A stretch of DNA of 64,000 nucleotides from Cellulomonas cellasea (GTDB lineage Bacteria > Actinomycetota > Actinomycetes > Actinomycetales > Cellulomonadaceae). This document shows, in pieces, positions 43,251 to 51,422 of the stretch (the first letter of the stretch is position 1; the number at the start of each line of letters is the position of its first letter). The notes under the pieces were generated by a model. The model saw nothing but the letters and a program-made list of their open reading frames with translations, did not search any database and was not told the origin of the DNA. The position numbers and the translations under genes were made by a program. The stretch lies in NCBI RefSeq assembly GCF_006538745.1, contig NZ_BJLR01000035.1:80642-144641 (forward strand), written 5' to 3'.

Positions 43251-46200
43251 GTGTCGGCCCGACATGCGCTTGTCATCGGCTCGTCCTGCGACGGACTGCC
43301 CGCGAACCCGCTGAAGTTTGTGACGTCCGATGCCCAAGCGCTGTTTCAGGCTCTAACCGACCCAACGAAAGGGGGATGCGAGCACGACAAGAGCGTGCTG
43401 TTGCTGAATCCACCGCTTGCCGAATTGAGCAGCCAGATCAAGCGAAGCGTGCACCATGCCGGCCGGGCCGGCGCAAGCCTAGTGCTCAGCTTCCTGGGTC
43501 ACGGCGTGAGCGTCGGAACAGATCTGACCGGAAGACGCCTTTACCTTTTGCCGCGCGATGGCAGCCCTACGCCTGACACCGACAGCGGCTACGAGATCGG
43601 TCGCCGGCTTACCGAGATCCTTATGACGGAGGACGCCTATGGGCTCGACGGACTCCTGCTGATCCTCGATGTGTGCCACGCCGGCGTCGGCATATTGAAC
43701 TGCGCGCAGGACGCAGCAGCAGCAGCAGCCCAGGCCGATGTACGGGTTGAGATGCTGGCGGCCGTCTTCGATCAGGTCGCGCGCCAAGGCTGCATGACTA
43801 AGACCATCACGCGGGCCATACGGCATGGTCTGCCTGCGCTCTCTTCGGACTTCATCACCACCTTCGAAGCCGTCGACACCGTCGCTGAAGCGTGCTTGAA
43901 TGAAGAGGAGCCGCTCCGGTTCGCGATGGCGCGTGGAAGGCGGATCTCGAACGACCCGAGTCTGTGGATTGCTCGCAACACGGCCTCGGCGCACAACTGG
44001 TCGCTGGCTGGCACCCACGCGGGGGGCCTCGCCGTGGAGTTGACTCGTGCGTACCAGGCAACCGCAACGCTTAGACAGACGGTAGCGTCCGTAGAACAAC
44101 ACCCCGTCACCCTCGTCGAGGGTTCCGCCGGGGCCGGTAAGTCCACGATCATCGCCGCGCTCGCTCGCCCGGAGTCAGCACCCAAGTTAATACCTACGGC
44201 GTACCTGGCGGCAACGGCCTTCTGCGAACTCGTGTCCTCGCTCGGTGAGCTCGCGCAACAGCTGCATAACCAACTGCTTCGACTGGAGGTGTTTCGGGAC
44301 GCTGCCAGTGACTACGCCGCCGGGTTCACCTTCCAACGGGAATTGCTCATCCAATCGCCGCTGCAGCGGCTCGTCTTGGGTCCGCTGACGAAGGTCCGGC
44401 TCGACGAGGCAGATCCAATCCGGATCGCCATCGATGCCATCGACCGGTTGCCGCCCTCCGCGGAGCGTGAGCTCGTTCGGGCAGTTCGCGAGTGCACTGA
44501 GGAGCGGCCCGCCGAGTGGCAGGTGCGCTTTATCATGTCCGGTCGTCCCACGATGCTGGCAAGTGATGCTCGGGGACCCGACACCGCCTTACACACCGTG
44601 AGCCTCAGCCCTCCCACTGCACCGGAGATTGACCGGTTCCTCACCGCGACGGGCCGCTCAGCGGTTGCCCTCGACCTCATCGCCGATAGCGCACAGTCAT
44701 GGCTGGACGTGATCGTGCTTCAGGAGGCGATGGCCGACGTAGCGCCGGACGACCTTGCGCGCGCCGGCCACATCTCCGATCTCTACGAGGCTGTGCTGGG
44801 GCCGGCGATTCGTGACCCTCAGACCAGTGCGGTCCTCACGGTACTCGCCACGACGGGTTCCGGCCCGGTCCTGCCGATTGGAGTGCTCGCTGGAGTCTGC
44901 GAGCAGATCAGCGGCTCGAGCGAGGGTGCGCAGATTGGCAACGCCCTCGCACAGCTGGGCCGGTGGGTCGTACGCTCGAAGCCGGGAACCCCCGAGGAGC
45001 ACTTGGGACTGTGCCACGAGTCTCTAGTCGCATGGATGCGGGCGAGGGTCAACCTGGAGGGCGGGGGCAACGCGGCTCACGACGAGGTGTTGCGGTATCT
45101 CGAGCAGGCGTCCGATGACGCAGCAGCGAGCTACCGAGCTCGATATGAGGTCGAGCACATCTGGCTGCTGGCCAAGTACTCCGACGCCCTTGAGCTGATT
45201 CTGCAGCAACGCACGTCTCGTCCAGTCGACAACATCGCGCGACTGGGCGCCTGGATGGATCGCTTCACTTCCGAGCTCGGGCCAGACCACCCGACGATCG
45301 TCCAGTTGAAGCTGGAGATCGCTTGGTGGACCGGTCGATCCGGTGCGCTATCGGAGGCAAAAGCACTGTGCGAGTCGGCGATCGACCAGTGCGTTCCCTC
45401 ACTCGGCGCTCATCATGTCGACACTCTTCGAGCCAGACTGCTGCTCGCGGAGTACCTCGGGCGGACCGGGGCCGTCGACGCGGCGCTGGCCATCTCCGCG
45501 GACGTCCGCCGCGCTTCCGCCCAGCACCTCGGTCCGGAAAGCGAACTGTCGATGGAAGCGGCAACCGAGGTCGCCAAGTGGACTGGCGCGACCGGGGACT
45601 GGGTGACTGCATTGGAGTTGAACCGGGCACTACTCAAAGAGCAGAAACGCGTCCTCGCCCAGGGTCATAGGATCACTCACAAGACCCATGGACAATACGC
45701 GCACGCGCTCGGGTACGCCCATCGCGGGAAGGCGGGGGCAGCACGCGCCGCCAGTGAGTATGAAGCGCTCGAACAGCAACAGGTACGATCAGCTGCCGAC
45801 GAGGTGGACGTGCTCTTCACTCGGCTGCACCGGCTGCGATGGACCGGCAAAGCGGGTGACAGCGGAGGCGCCGTGAAGTTGGCGTTCCAACTGATCCCAG
45901 AATTGAGCGACGCACTCGGGCCTGATGATCCAAGCACGCTGACAGCGTGGAGCATCTTCGCGCAACACAAAGCCAAAACCGGCCACCTCGCCGAGGCGAT
46001 CCAAGCCTACGACTACCTGATCCCCAGAGAACGGCGGGTACTCGAGCCCGACTCCCCGCAGGCGCTCTACAGCAGGATTAACCGCGCCACGACGCTGGCT
46101 CGAACCGGTGCCGTGGCTGACGCCCTGAAAGACATGGAAAGGACCACCGCGGAGTACGTGGCGCATCTCGGCCCCGATCAACGGGACGTCTTATGGGCAC

Positions 46201-46976
46201 GCAGTAACGTCGCCTACTGGACTGCTCGAGCGCAAGACACAAGCAGGGCACTGGACCTCTACGACGAGGTGATCGCCGACCAGGCGCGGGTGCTCGGAGC
46301 GCAACACGAATCTGTGGTAAACAACGAACGCGTACGGGAACGACTGCGGTCCACCGGCACCGTTCAGTCGGCCGGCGCCGTGCAGCGTCTCCACACGGCC
46401 CTGCCCACGTCAGATCCGTTGGGACCGACCGCCCGACTCCTGGGTTCGCAGGAGGTCAAGAGTCGAGTGGTGCGCTACGAGGACTTCACGGACGAACAGG
46501 CGCGACACGCCACAGTGGCTGCACTCGTGGACTTCGGCGCTTTCGTCGAAGTTGGCTCGTTCACAGGGTTAGTCCACATTTCGGAGATTTCGTGGCTCAC
46601 TCTGTCTCATCCGTCCGAGGCTTTGAAGATCGGCCAACTCGTGACGGTGGTGGTAATAAGACGTGACCCTATCAAGCGCCATGTCGAATTCTCCATCAAG
46701 CGGGCGCAGGCCGATCCGCTGCTCGCGTTCCACGAGCGTTCTCCTATTGGCTCTGCGCTGCTCGGAACCGTGACCTCGGTGTCGCACCTCGGTGCCGACG
46801 TGCAACTCCCGGGCGGCGTGCAGGGCTCGGTGCGGGCCTCCCAAGACGTCGCCGCCCATGGAGAGCTTAGGTTCGGCAGGCGCGTCGAGGTCGTCGTCCG
46901 TGATGTCGACATCGACCGGCGGCGAATCCACCTCACGTTGGTCCGTGCACTCGACGACGACCCCGTGGCGCCATGA
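43251..46976 (+). CDS. Caspase-like / STAND NTPase / TPR / double-S1 protein (NLR-like)
   Basis: A 1241-residue multidomain protein. Residues 1-240 are a caspase-like (C14) peptidase with His84 in SFLGHGVS and Cys142 in LILDVCHAG. Residues about 280-620 form a STAND NTPase with Walker A EGSAGAGKST (290-299) and Walker B RIAID (391-395). Residues about 640-1070 are TPR-like repeats with recurring LGPDHPTIVQ/LGAHHVDTL/LGPDDPSTL units. The last 150 residues are two S1-type OB folds (VDFGAFVEVGSFTGLVHISEISW; GTVTSVSHLGADVQLPGG), which normally bind RNA. The design fits a sensor-triggered protease for abortive infection. I infer this from architecture. TTA codons (for example in TALHTV) indicate foreign origin. 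Confidence 0.9.
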   Translation: MSARHALVIGSSCDGLPANPLKFVTSDAQALFQALTDPTKGGCEHDKSVLLLNPPLAELSSQIKRSVHHAGRAGASLVLSFLGHGVSVGTDLTGRRLYLLPRDGSPTPDTDSGYEIGRRLTEILMTEDAYGLDGLLLILDVCHAGVGILNCAQDAAAAAAQADVRVEMLAAVFDQVARQGCMTKTITRAIRHGLPALSSDFITTFEAVDTVAEACLNEEEPLRFAMARGRRISNDPSLWIARNTASAHNWSLAGTHAGGLAVELTRAYQATATLRQTVASVEQHPVTLVEGSAGAGKSTIIAALARPESAPKLIPTAYLAATAFCELVSSLGELAQQLHNQLLRLEVFRDAASDYAAGFTFQRELLIQSPLQRLVLGPLTKVRLDEADPIRIAIDAIDRLPPSAERELVRAVRECTEERPAEWQVRFIMSGRPTMLASDARGPDTALHTVSLSPPTAPEIDRFLTATGRSAVALDLIADSAQSWLDVIVLQEAMADVAPDDLARAGHISDLYEAVLGPAIRDPQTSAVLTVLATTGSGPVLPIGVLAGVCEQISGSSEGAQIGNALAQLGRWVVRSKPGTPEEHLGLCHESLVAWMRARVNLEGGGNAAHDEVLRYLEQASDDAAASYRARYEVEHIWLLAKYSDALELILQQRTSRPVDNIARLGAWMDRFTSELGPDHPTIVQLKLEIAWWTGRSGALSEAKALCESAIDQCVPSLGAHHVDTLRARLLLAEYLGRTGAVDAALAISADVRRASAQHLGPESELSMEAATEVAKWTGATGDWVTALELNRALLKEQKRVLAQGHRITHKTHGQYAHALGYAHRGKAGAARAASEYEALEQQQVRSAADEVDVLFTRLHRLRWTGKAGDSGGAVKLAFQLIPELSDALGPDDPSTLTAWSIFAQHKAKTGHLAEAIQAYDYLIPRERRVLEPDSPQALYSRINRATTLARTGAVADALKDMERTTAEYVAHLGPDQRDVLWARSNVAYWTARAQDTSRALDLYDEVIADQARVLGAQHESVVNNERVRERLRSTGTVQSAGAVQRLHTALPTSDPLGPTARLLGSQEVKSRVVRYEDFTDEQARHATVAALVDFGAFVEVGSFTGLVHISEISWLTLSHPSEALKIGQLVTVVVIRRDPIKRHVEFSIKRAQADPLLAFHERSPIGSALLGTVTSVSHLGADVQLPGGVQGSVRASQDVAAHGELRFGRRVEVVVRDVDIDRRRIHLTLVRALDDDPVAP

Positions 46977-47123
46977 TCGACACCTCGAGTCCCGTGTGGT
47001 CCGGATCGATGTCGGGCAGTGCACAGCGGGCTTGTGGAGCCGGCCCACCCTTGATCGGTGCGGCCGACGCGCGCACGGACCAAGGCATGTCTCCGCGTAG
47101 CGGTCGTGTCTCGCCGCAAGCGC

Positions 47124-47158
47124 CGGACGGCGACGGCTGTGCCAGCCGTCGCCGTCCG
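47124..47158 (+). terminator. Strong terminator hairpin downstream of the caspase-STAND gene
   Basis: A 16-bp perfect stem (47124-47139 with 47143-47158) closes the triloop TGC, about 150 bases after the stop. There is no T-run, as is common in these genomes. Confidence 0.7.
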
Positions 47159-47245
47159 CGCCGCCCGCACCCTGCTTCCCGTGGCCGGTGATCGGCGCGG
47201 TCGCACGGAGGAGATGTTCCTCATAGCGGAGCAATGTGGTGTCGG

Positions 47246-47317
47246 CTCGGGCGGGGTCAAGAGTGGCCGCAGGCCATCACGCAGTGACGCCTCTGGGCGC
47301 TCTTGACGCCGCCCGAG
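47246..47317. repeat. Flush four-way DNA cloverleaf
   Basis: A 72-base segment in which every base is either paired or in a hairpin loop. The outer stem is CTCGGGCGGGGTCAAGAG (47246-47263) with 47300-47317, 17 of 18 pairs. Inside it three hairpins abut with no spacer: TGGCC-GCA-GGCCA (47264-47276), TCAC-GCA-GTGA (47277-47287) and CGCC-TCTG-GGCG (47288-47299). Two loops are C-GCA-G, a very stable DNA triloop. It lies between the caspase gene and the HD gene. It may be a single-strand recognition site (transfer or replication origin), or a structured RNA. Confidence 0.75.
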
Positions 47318-47372
47318 CAAGCGCCAGATCGTGACCGCGGGGAGGAGCAGCGCCGGTGGCTAGGGTTGGGCG

Positions 47373-47939
47373 ATGGCTCGCCCATTACTTCCCTTCGCCG
47401 TTCACTTGGCTCAGGAGCACGTCGCACCGCTTGGCCTCCGTTGGACGCATGTGAAGACGGTCGGCGCGCGCTGCGCGAAGCTCTGCGTTGACCACGGCCT
47501 CCCTGAGGAGCTGGCAGTCGCGGCCTGGCTTCACGACATCGGCTACGACCCCCATCTGGCCCGGACCGGCTTTCACGCTCTCGACGGCGCGCGTTTCCTT
47601 CGCGAGCTGGGCTCAGACGACCTCGTCGTATCGCTGGTGGGATATCACTCTGGCGCAGCGTTCGAAGCCGAAGAGCGAGGCCTGTCAGCCGAACTCGCGA
47701 CGCTGCGGCCGCCGCCCGAGGAGCTCCTTGACGTGCTGACCTTGGTGGACATGACGACGAGCCCTCGGGGCCGCGTCGTGTCGGTTGATGATCGTCTGTC
47801 GGAGATCGCTGGACGCTACGAGCCGTCAGATCCGGTGTCGCTCGCCATCGCAAGGTCTGCGAAGTCACTGCGAGAGGCATCGGCGCGTGCTGCAGCCCAC
47901 TTCGGGTTAGCCGATGTAGGGAGTGTCCCGCTCGTCTAG
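47373..47939 (+). CDS. HD-domain phosphohydrolase
   Basis: A protein of 188 residues with an HD fold: His in RWTHVKTVG, the HD pair in AAWLHDIGYDPHL, a following His in GYHSGAAF and Asp in TLVDMTTS. Such proteins hydrolyse nucleotides or phosphate esters; the substrate is unknown. TAGGGT (47361-47366) ends six bases before the ATG, a leaderless-type start. It converges on and overlaps the Nudix gene by 33 bases. HD, Nudix and XRE genes beside Rep/Xis/Int are common companions in actinomycete integrative elements. Confidence 0.85.
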   Translation: MARPLLPFAVHLAQEHVAPLGLRWTHVKTVGARCAKLCVDHGLPEELAVAAWLHDIGYDPHLARTGFHALDGARFLRELGSDDLVVSLVGYHSGAAFEAEERGLSAELATLRPPPEELLDVLTLVDMTTSPRGRVVSVDDRLSEIAGRYEPSDPVSLAIARSAKSLREASARAAAHFGLADVGSVPLV

Positions 47940-48377
47940 CGCGTGCTCGATGCGAAGGCGCATCGACGGATGCAGCTCGAGGTGGCTGATCGCCTCCTCG
48001 CCGACCCACTCAACGGCCTTACTTTCGCTGCTTATGGCCGGCTCTCCCCCGAGGAGGCGCGCTCGGAAGGCGATCGAGAACTGCTGGCGGACCTCGCCGT
48101 CGTCGTACGCCATGACGTGCCGAGGGTCTGTGTAGAGGCCGGTGACTCGCTCAACGGCGACGTCGTAGCCGGTCTCCTCCTTGACCTCGCGGACCACGGT
48201 GTCGGCGATGGACTCCCCGATCTCGTGTCCCCCACCTGGGAGTGCCCACAGGTCGTTGTCTGTCTTGTGGATGAGCAGCACCCTGCCCTCATCGTCCGTC
48301 ACGATCGCCACGACGGAGGGCACGACGCTGTTGGCCTTGGGCGCGTTCGGGTCGTCGATGTAGTCGATGCGAGCCAC
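47907..48377 (-). CDS. Nudix hydrolase
   Basis: Protein of 156 residues with a complete Nudix box (GGGHEIGESIADTVVREVKEETGY in outline: G-x5-E-x7-REVKEETG), which hydrolyses nucleoside diphosphate derivatives. The flanking LLIHKTDNDLWALPGG and FRARLLGGEP segments are typical. The GTG at 48377 follows TAGGCT (minus strand, 48384-48389) by six bases, and that -10 box overlaps the stop codon of the XRE gene upstream. A Nudix gene beside the regulator is a recurring feature of pSAM2-type elements, where it belongs to the control module. Confidence 0.92.
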   Translation of the reverse strand: MARIDYIDDPNAPKANSVVPSVVAIVTDDEGRVLLIHKTDNDLWALPGGGHEIGESIADTVVREVKEETGYDVAVERVTGLYTDPRHVMAYDDGEVRQQFSIAFRARLLGGEPAISSESKAVEWVGEEAISHLELHPSMRLRIEHALDERDTPYIG

Positions 48378-48386
48378 CCCTCGAGC

Positions 48387-49142
48387 CTAGGCGGCCGCGT
48401 CCTTCTGCACGAGGGTGGCCGCGTCCCAGACACGCTCGAACGCACCCATGAAGTGAGGGAAGAGCCGACCGCCAAGGACCCGGTGCAGGTGGAGCACAGG
48501 CGAGTGGTTCGCGGGTGCGCCGTAGGCGTGGGTGTTCGCGAACAAGTCCTCGTCGAAGCGGAAGGTCGAAGAGTAGAGAGTCGTGTCGTGCATGCGTGCC
48601 TCAATGCCTTGTACTCCGAGACACGGCCTGAGGTACTTCCAGGTCAGGGAGCATCGGGCAGAGAGTGAGTCGCCGATGTCCTCCTCCTCTCCGCGGATCC
48701 GGACAGCGCGACCGGCGGGGTCGCCGAAGAGGAGTCGGACCCGAACTCCCTGACGCGCCTTCCTCAGCAAGACGTCGTCGAAGTCGGCGATGGTGTCGTG
48801 GAAGAAGCTGGCCGCGAAGGCCAGGAGGTCGATCGACTCGGTGGCCCCCTCGAGCAAGGACTGCCAAGTGCCCGCGGGGACACTTCCGCGGTTGGGGTGC
48901 ATGGCAACGAACTCCGCCTGGCTGGCCGACTGTGCGCGCGCCTCCGAGACAGCGGCCGGCCACAGGAACGCCTCATCGCGGCCGAGCGCCGCACACAGCG
49001 CTTGGCGGTTCGTCCGGTGCGGCACACGGTCCGTCGAGATCCAGCGCTCGATCGTCTTCGGATCGACTTCGATCCGCTCGCTCAGCGCTGCCAGCGTCAT
49101 CCCCGACCCAGAGATCGCTGAACGCAGCCTCTCGTTAGCCAT
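48387..49142 (-). CDS. XRE regulator with C-terminal PLD-like (DUF5919) domain
   Basis: A protein of 251 residues. Residues 5-60 form an XRE helix-turn-helix (GMTLAALSERIEVDPKTIERWISTDRVPHRTNRQALCAALG). The rest resembles DUF5919, a phospholipase-D-like domain (IDLLAFAASFFHDTIADFDDVLLRKARQGVRVRLLFGDP; RMHDTTLYSSTFRFDEDLFANTHAY). Such proteins probably sense a small molecule or damage signal and control excision or transfer. The promoter is TTGACA-16-CACGCT on the minus strand, ending six bases before the ATG. An inverted repeat GGGACGTTT/AAACGTCCC covers it, suggesting autorepression. Confidence 0.85.
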   Translation of the reverse strand: MANERLRSAISGSGMTLAALSERIEVDPKTIERWISTDRVPHRTNRQALCAALGRDEAFLWPAAVSEARAQSASQAEFVAMHPNRGSVPAGTWQSLLEGATESIDLLAFAASFFHDTIADFDDVLLRKARQGVRVRLLFGDPAGRAVRIRGEEEDIGDSLSARCSLTWKYLRPCLGVQGIEARMHDTTLYSSTFRFDEDLFANTHAYGAPANHSPVLHLHRVLGGRLFPHFMGAFERVWDAATLVQKDAAA

Positions 49143-49161
49143 ACCGCAAGCGTGGCAGATG

Positions 49162-49200
49162 GGGACGTTTTGTCAATGCAGAGACGTCCTGAAACGTCCC
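49162..49200. promoter_or_regulatory. Operator and promoter between the XRE regulator and the replication operon
   Basis: GGGACGTTT (49162-49170) and AAACGTCCC (49192-49200) are perfect inverted copies, with a third ACGTCC-type half at 49183-49190. The XRE -35 box TTGACA (minus strand, 49171-49176) lies between the arms. This is the probable switch between the regulator and the rightward Rep/Xis/Int operon. Confidence 0.6.
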
Positions 49201-49281
49201 TTCGGGCGGTGATGCCGTCCCTACCGGTGGGGATCTCCTGGAGACGAGCCACTTCCGGCTCGCCACGAGAAGGGGATCACC

Positions 49282-49734
49282 ATGGCACTCGCTCGGCGGT
49301 TCAAGGTCCCGCACCACGACGTCTTCCCGTTCGGGGCGTACCTCGTGTCCGAGGTGACGCCCGTGTACGACTTCGAGAAGTCGACGCGGGAGGTGAAGGT
49401 GCAGGACCACGACAAGGAGACCGGCCTGCCGCTGTGGCAGGTGGACGTTCTAGATGCCGATCCGGAGGCGGCCCGGAAGTCGAAGACGGTGACGATCAAG
49501 ATGGCGGCGAAGGTGCAGCCGGTGCCGCCGCCGAACGACGGCTCGTCGCCGTTCACGGCCGTGGTGTTCGAGGGCCTGACGGCGACGCCGTGGGTGGACT
49601 CCACGCGGTGCACCGCCCCGGAGCCTGGGAAGTCCCACCGGTGTCGGGCGCAGTCGGCGTGGTCGTTCCGCGCCGAGGGCATCGCCCCGAGCAAGCGAAC
49701 CGGCAGCACCGCCTCGGCGAGGAACGCGGCGTGA
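49282..49734 (+). CDS. Hypothetical protein, first gene of the replication/integration operon
   Basis: Soluble protein of 150 residues with no domain I can name: MALARRFKVPHHDVFPFGAYLVSEVTPVYDFEKS, then KTVTIKMAAKVQPVPPPND and FEGLTATPWVD. Proteins of this type recur in front of the FtsK-like gene in actinomycete integrative elements and may be accessory to transfer or replication; this is by context only. AAGGGG precedes the ATG at good spacing. Four bases separate it from the FtsK-like gene. Confidence 0.8.
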   Translation: MALARRFKVPHHDVFPFGAYLVSEVTPVYDFEKSTREVKVQDHDKETGLPLWQVDVLDADPEAARKSKTVTIKMAAKVQPVPPPNDGSSPFTAVVFEGLTATPWVDSTRCTAPEPGKSHRCRAQSAWSFRAEGIAPSKRTGSTASARNAA

Positions 49735-49738
49735 CGCC

Positions 49739-51163
49739 ATGAGCTTCGTGCTGCTCGTCCTCCTGGTGGTCGGTCCCGCGGTCGCGGCGCTGCTGTGCCG
49801 GTGGTTGTGGCGCCGCGGTGTGCGCGTGCTCGGCTGGCTGGTGCGCCGTCCGACCCTGCTCGTCGTCCTGGCGGCGGTGCTGTGGCTGACGTGGCAGACG
49901 CCCGACCGCGGGCCGGCGTTCGGCGTCGCCATCGCACTCGGAGTGATCGGTGTGCTGGTCGCTCTGCGGGTGCTGTTCCCGTCGTGGTTCGCCGCTGGTG
50001 TCCAGTCGCGGATGGCTGGGTGGTGGCGTGAGGTGCGGGTGTACCGGGGTGCGTGGCAGTCGGCGATGGTTACGACGGGGCTGGCGCTCCGCGAGGGTCG
50101 CGAGCTGCAACTGCCTCGCCTGATCGCGGTGCGCACCCGCGGTGGGATCGACCTCGTGCGGGTGCGGATGCTCCCGGGTCAGGTCCTGGAGGACTGGGCG
50201 CAGTGCGCACCGCGGCTGGCGCAGACCTTCGGAACCCAGGAGTGCCGGGTGCGGACCGTCGTGCGGCGCAAGCACGACCTCGACCTGTGGTTCCTCGTCA
50301 CCGATCCTCTGGCCGTCGACGTGCCGCCGTTCGATGTCGACACGACGGACACGACGGCGCTGCCGGTGGGTGTACGAGAGGACGGGCAACGCTACGACCT
50401 GAGCCTGCTGGGGACCCACGTGCTGGTCGTCGGCGCGACCGGGGCAGGTAAGGGATCGGTCCTGTGGTCGATCGTCGCAGCGCTCGGACCGGCGCTGCGT
50501 GACCGCACAGCCCAGGTATGGGCCCTCGACCCCAAGGGCGGCATGGAGCTCGGCGGTGGCCGGCTGCTGTTCGAGCGCTTCGTCTACGGCGATCCCGAGG
50601 ACGAGGCGGTGTACGAGCTGGACTTCGCGCGGACTCTCGAGGACGCGGTGGAGGTGATGCGACGGCGCCAGTCGCAGCTGCGCGGCCTCGCCCGGCTGCA
50701 CACGCCATCCCCCGACGAGCCGCTGATCGTCATCCTCGTCGACGAGCTCGCGAGCCTGACGGCCTACGTCACCGATCGCGAGGCCAAGCGCCGCATCGGG
50801 TCCGCGCTCGCGCTGCTGCTGTCCCAGGGCAGGGCCGTCGGGATCAGCGTCGTGGCGGCCGTGCAGGACCCACGCAAGGAGGTCGTGACGGTGCGCGACC
50901 TCTTCCCGACGCGCATCGCCCTGCGCCTCTCGGAGGCCGAGCAGGTCTCGCTGGTTCTCGGTGCGGGAGCCCGGGACCGCGGTGCCCGGTGCGACGACGT
51001 CCCCGAGTCCCTACCGGGCATCGGGTACGTGGGGATCGATGGCGTCGCGGAGCCGGTCCGCGTCCGGTTCTCGCACATCACCGACGCCGACATCACCGGA
51101 CTGGTGGCTCGCTTCCGGACGGCCGCCCCGGCGGTGCCCGCCATCGAGGAAAGTGCGGCGTGA
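49739..51163 (+). CDS. FtsK/TcpA-like DNA translocase (coupling protein)
   Basis: A protein of 474 residues that would drive the element's DNA through the mating channel. Two or three N-terminal membrane helices (FVLLVLLVVGPAVAALL; PTLLVVLAAVLWLTW; VAIALGVIGVLVALRVLF) precede a FtsK/SpoIIIE ATPase with Walker A GATGAGKGS (about 233-241), WALDPKGGMEL, and Walker B VILVDELASL (about 330). In an element with VirB4/VirB6 it probably acts as the TcpA/Orf21-type coupling ATPase, although TraSA-like double-strand transfer is an alternative. Confidence 0.9.
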   Translation: MSFVLLVLLVVGPAVAALLCRWLWRRGVRVLGWLVRRPTLLVVLAAVLWLTWQTPDRGPAFGVAIALGVIGVLVALRVLFPSWFAAGVQSRMAGWWREVRVYRGAWQSAMVTTGLALREGRELQLPRLIAVRTRGGIDLVRVRMLPGQVLEDWAQCAPRLAQTFGTQECRVRTVVRRKHDLDLWFLVTDPLAVDVPPFDVDTTDTTALPVGVREDGQRYDLSLLGTHVLVVGATGAGKGSVLWSIVAALGPALRDRTAQVWALDPKGGMELGGGRLLFERFVYGDPEDEAVYELDFARTLEDAVEVMRRRQSQLRGLARLHTPSPDEPLIVILVDELASLTAYVTDREAKRRIGSALALLLSQGRAVGISVVAAVQDPRKEVVTVRDLFPTRIALRLSEAEQVSLVLGAGARDRGARCDDVPESLPGIGYVGIDGVAEPVRVRFSHITDADITGLVARFRTAAPAVPAIEESAA

Positions 51164-51164
51164 C

Positions 51165-51422
51165 ATGCCTGCGGACCGCCCCGACACGCGGTGGATGATC
51201 GACGCAGCGTGCGGCCGGCGCCTGGACCTTCCCTGGCTGGCGGACTCCACGAAGGTTGCTCCGGACGACGCGCTCACGATGCGTGAGGTCTGCGGGCACT
51301 GCCCCGTCTTCGGCCACTGCCGGGACTTCGCTGACCGCGTGGGCGCCTCGGGCGGCTTCTGGGCAGGGACGTCCTACGACGCGCGCACGCGCGCCCATCC
51401 CGGGTTAGGGGACGTGGCATGA
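51165..51422 (+). CDS. WhiB-family iron-sulfur regulator
   Basis: Small protein of 85 residues with the four cysteines of WhiB proteins: DAACGRR, then VCGHCPVFGHC (CxxCxxxxxC), which would ligate a [4Fe-4S] cluster. The turn motif usually G(V/I)WGG reads GGFWAGTS. WhiB-like genes occur on many actinobacterial elements as regulators, but its target is unknown. It starts one base after the FtsK-like stop and its 3' end overlaps rep by four bases. Confidence 0.88.
   Translation: MPADRPDTRWMIDAACGRRLDLPWLADSTKVAPDDALTMREVCGHCPVFGHCRDFADRVGASGGFWAGTSYDARTRAHPGLGDVA

Noticed and set aside
47246..47317. Degenerate tRNA
   Set aside because: The cloverleaf has no spacers, an 18-bp outer stem and no TTCGA or CCA signals, so it cannot be a tRNA.
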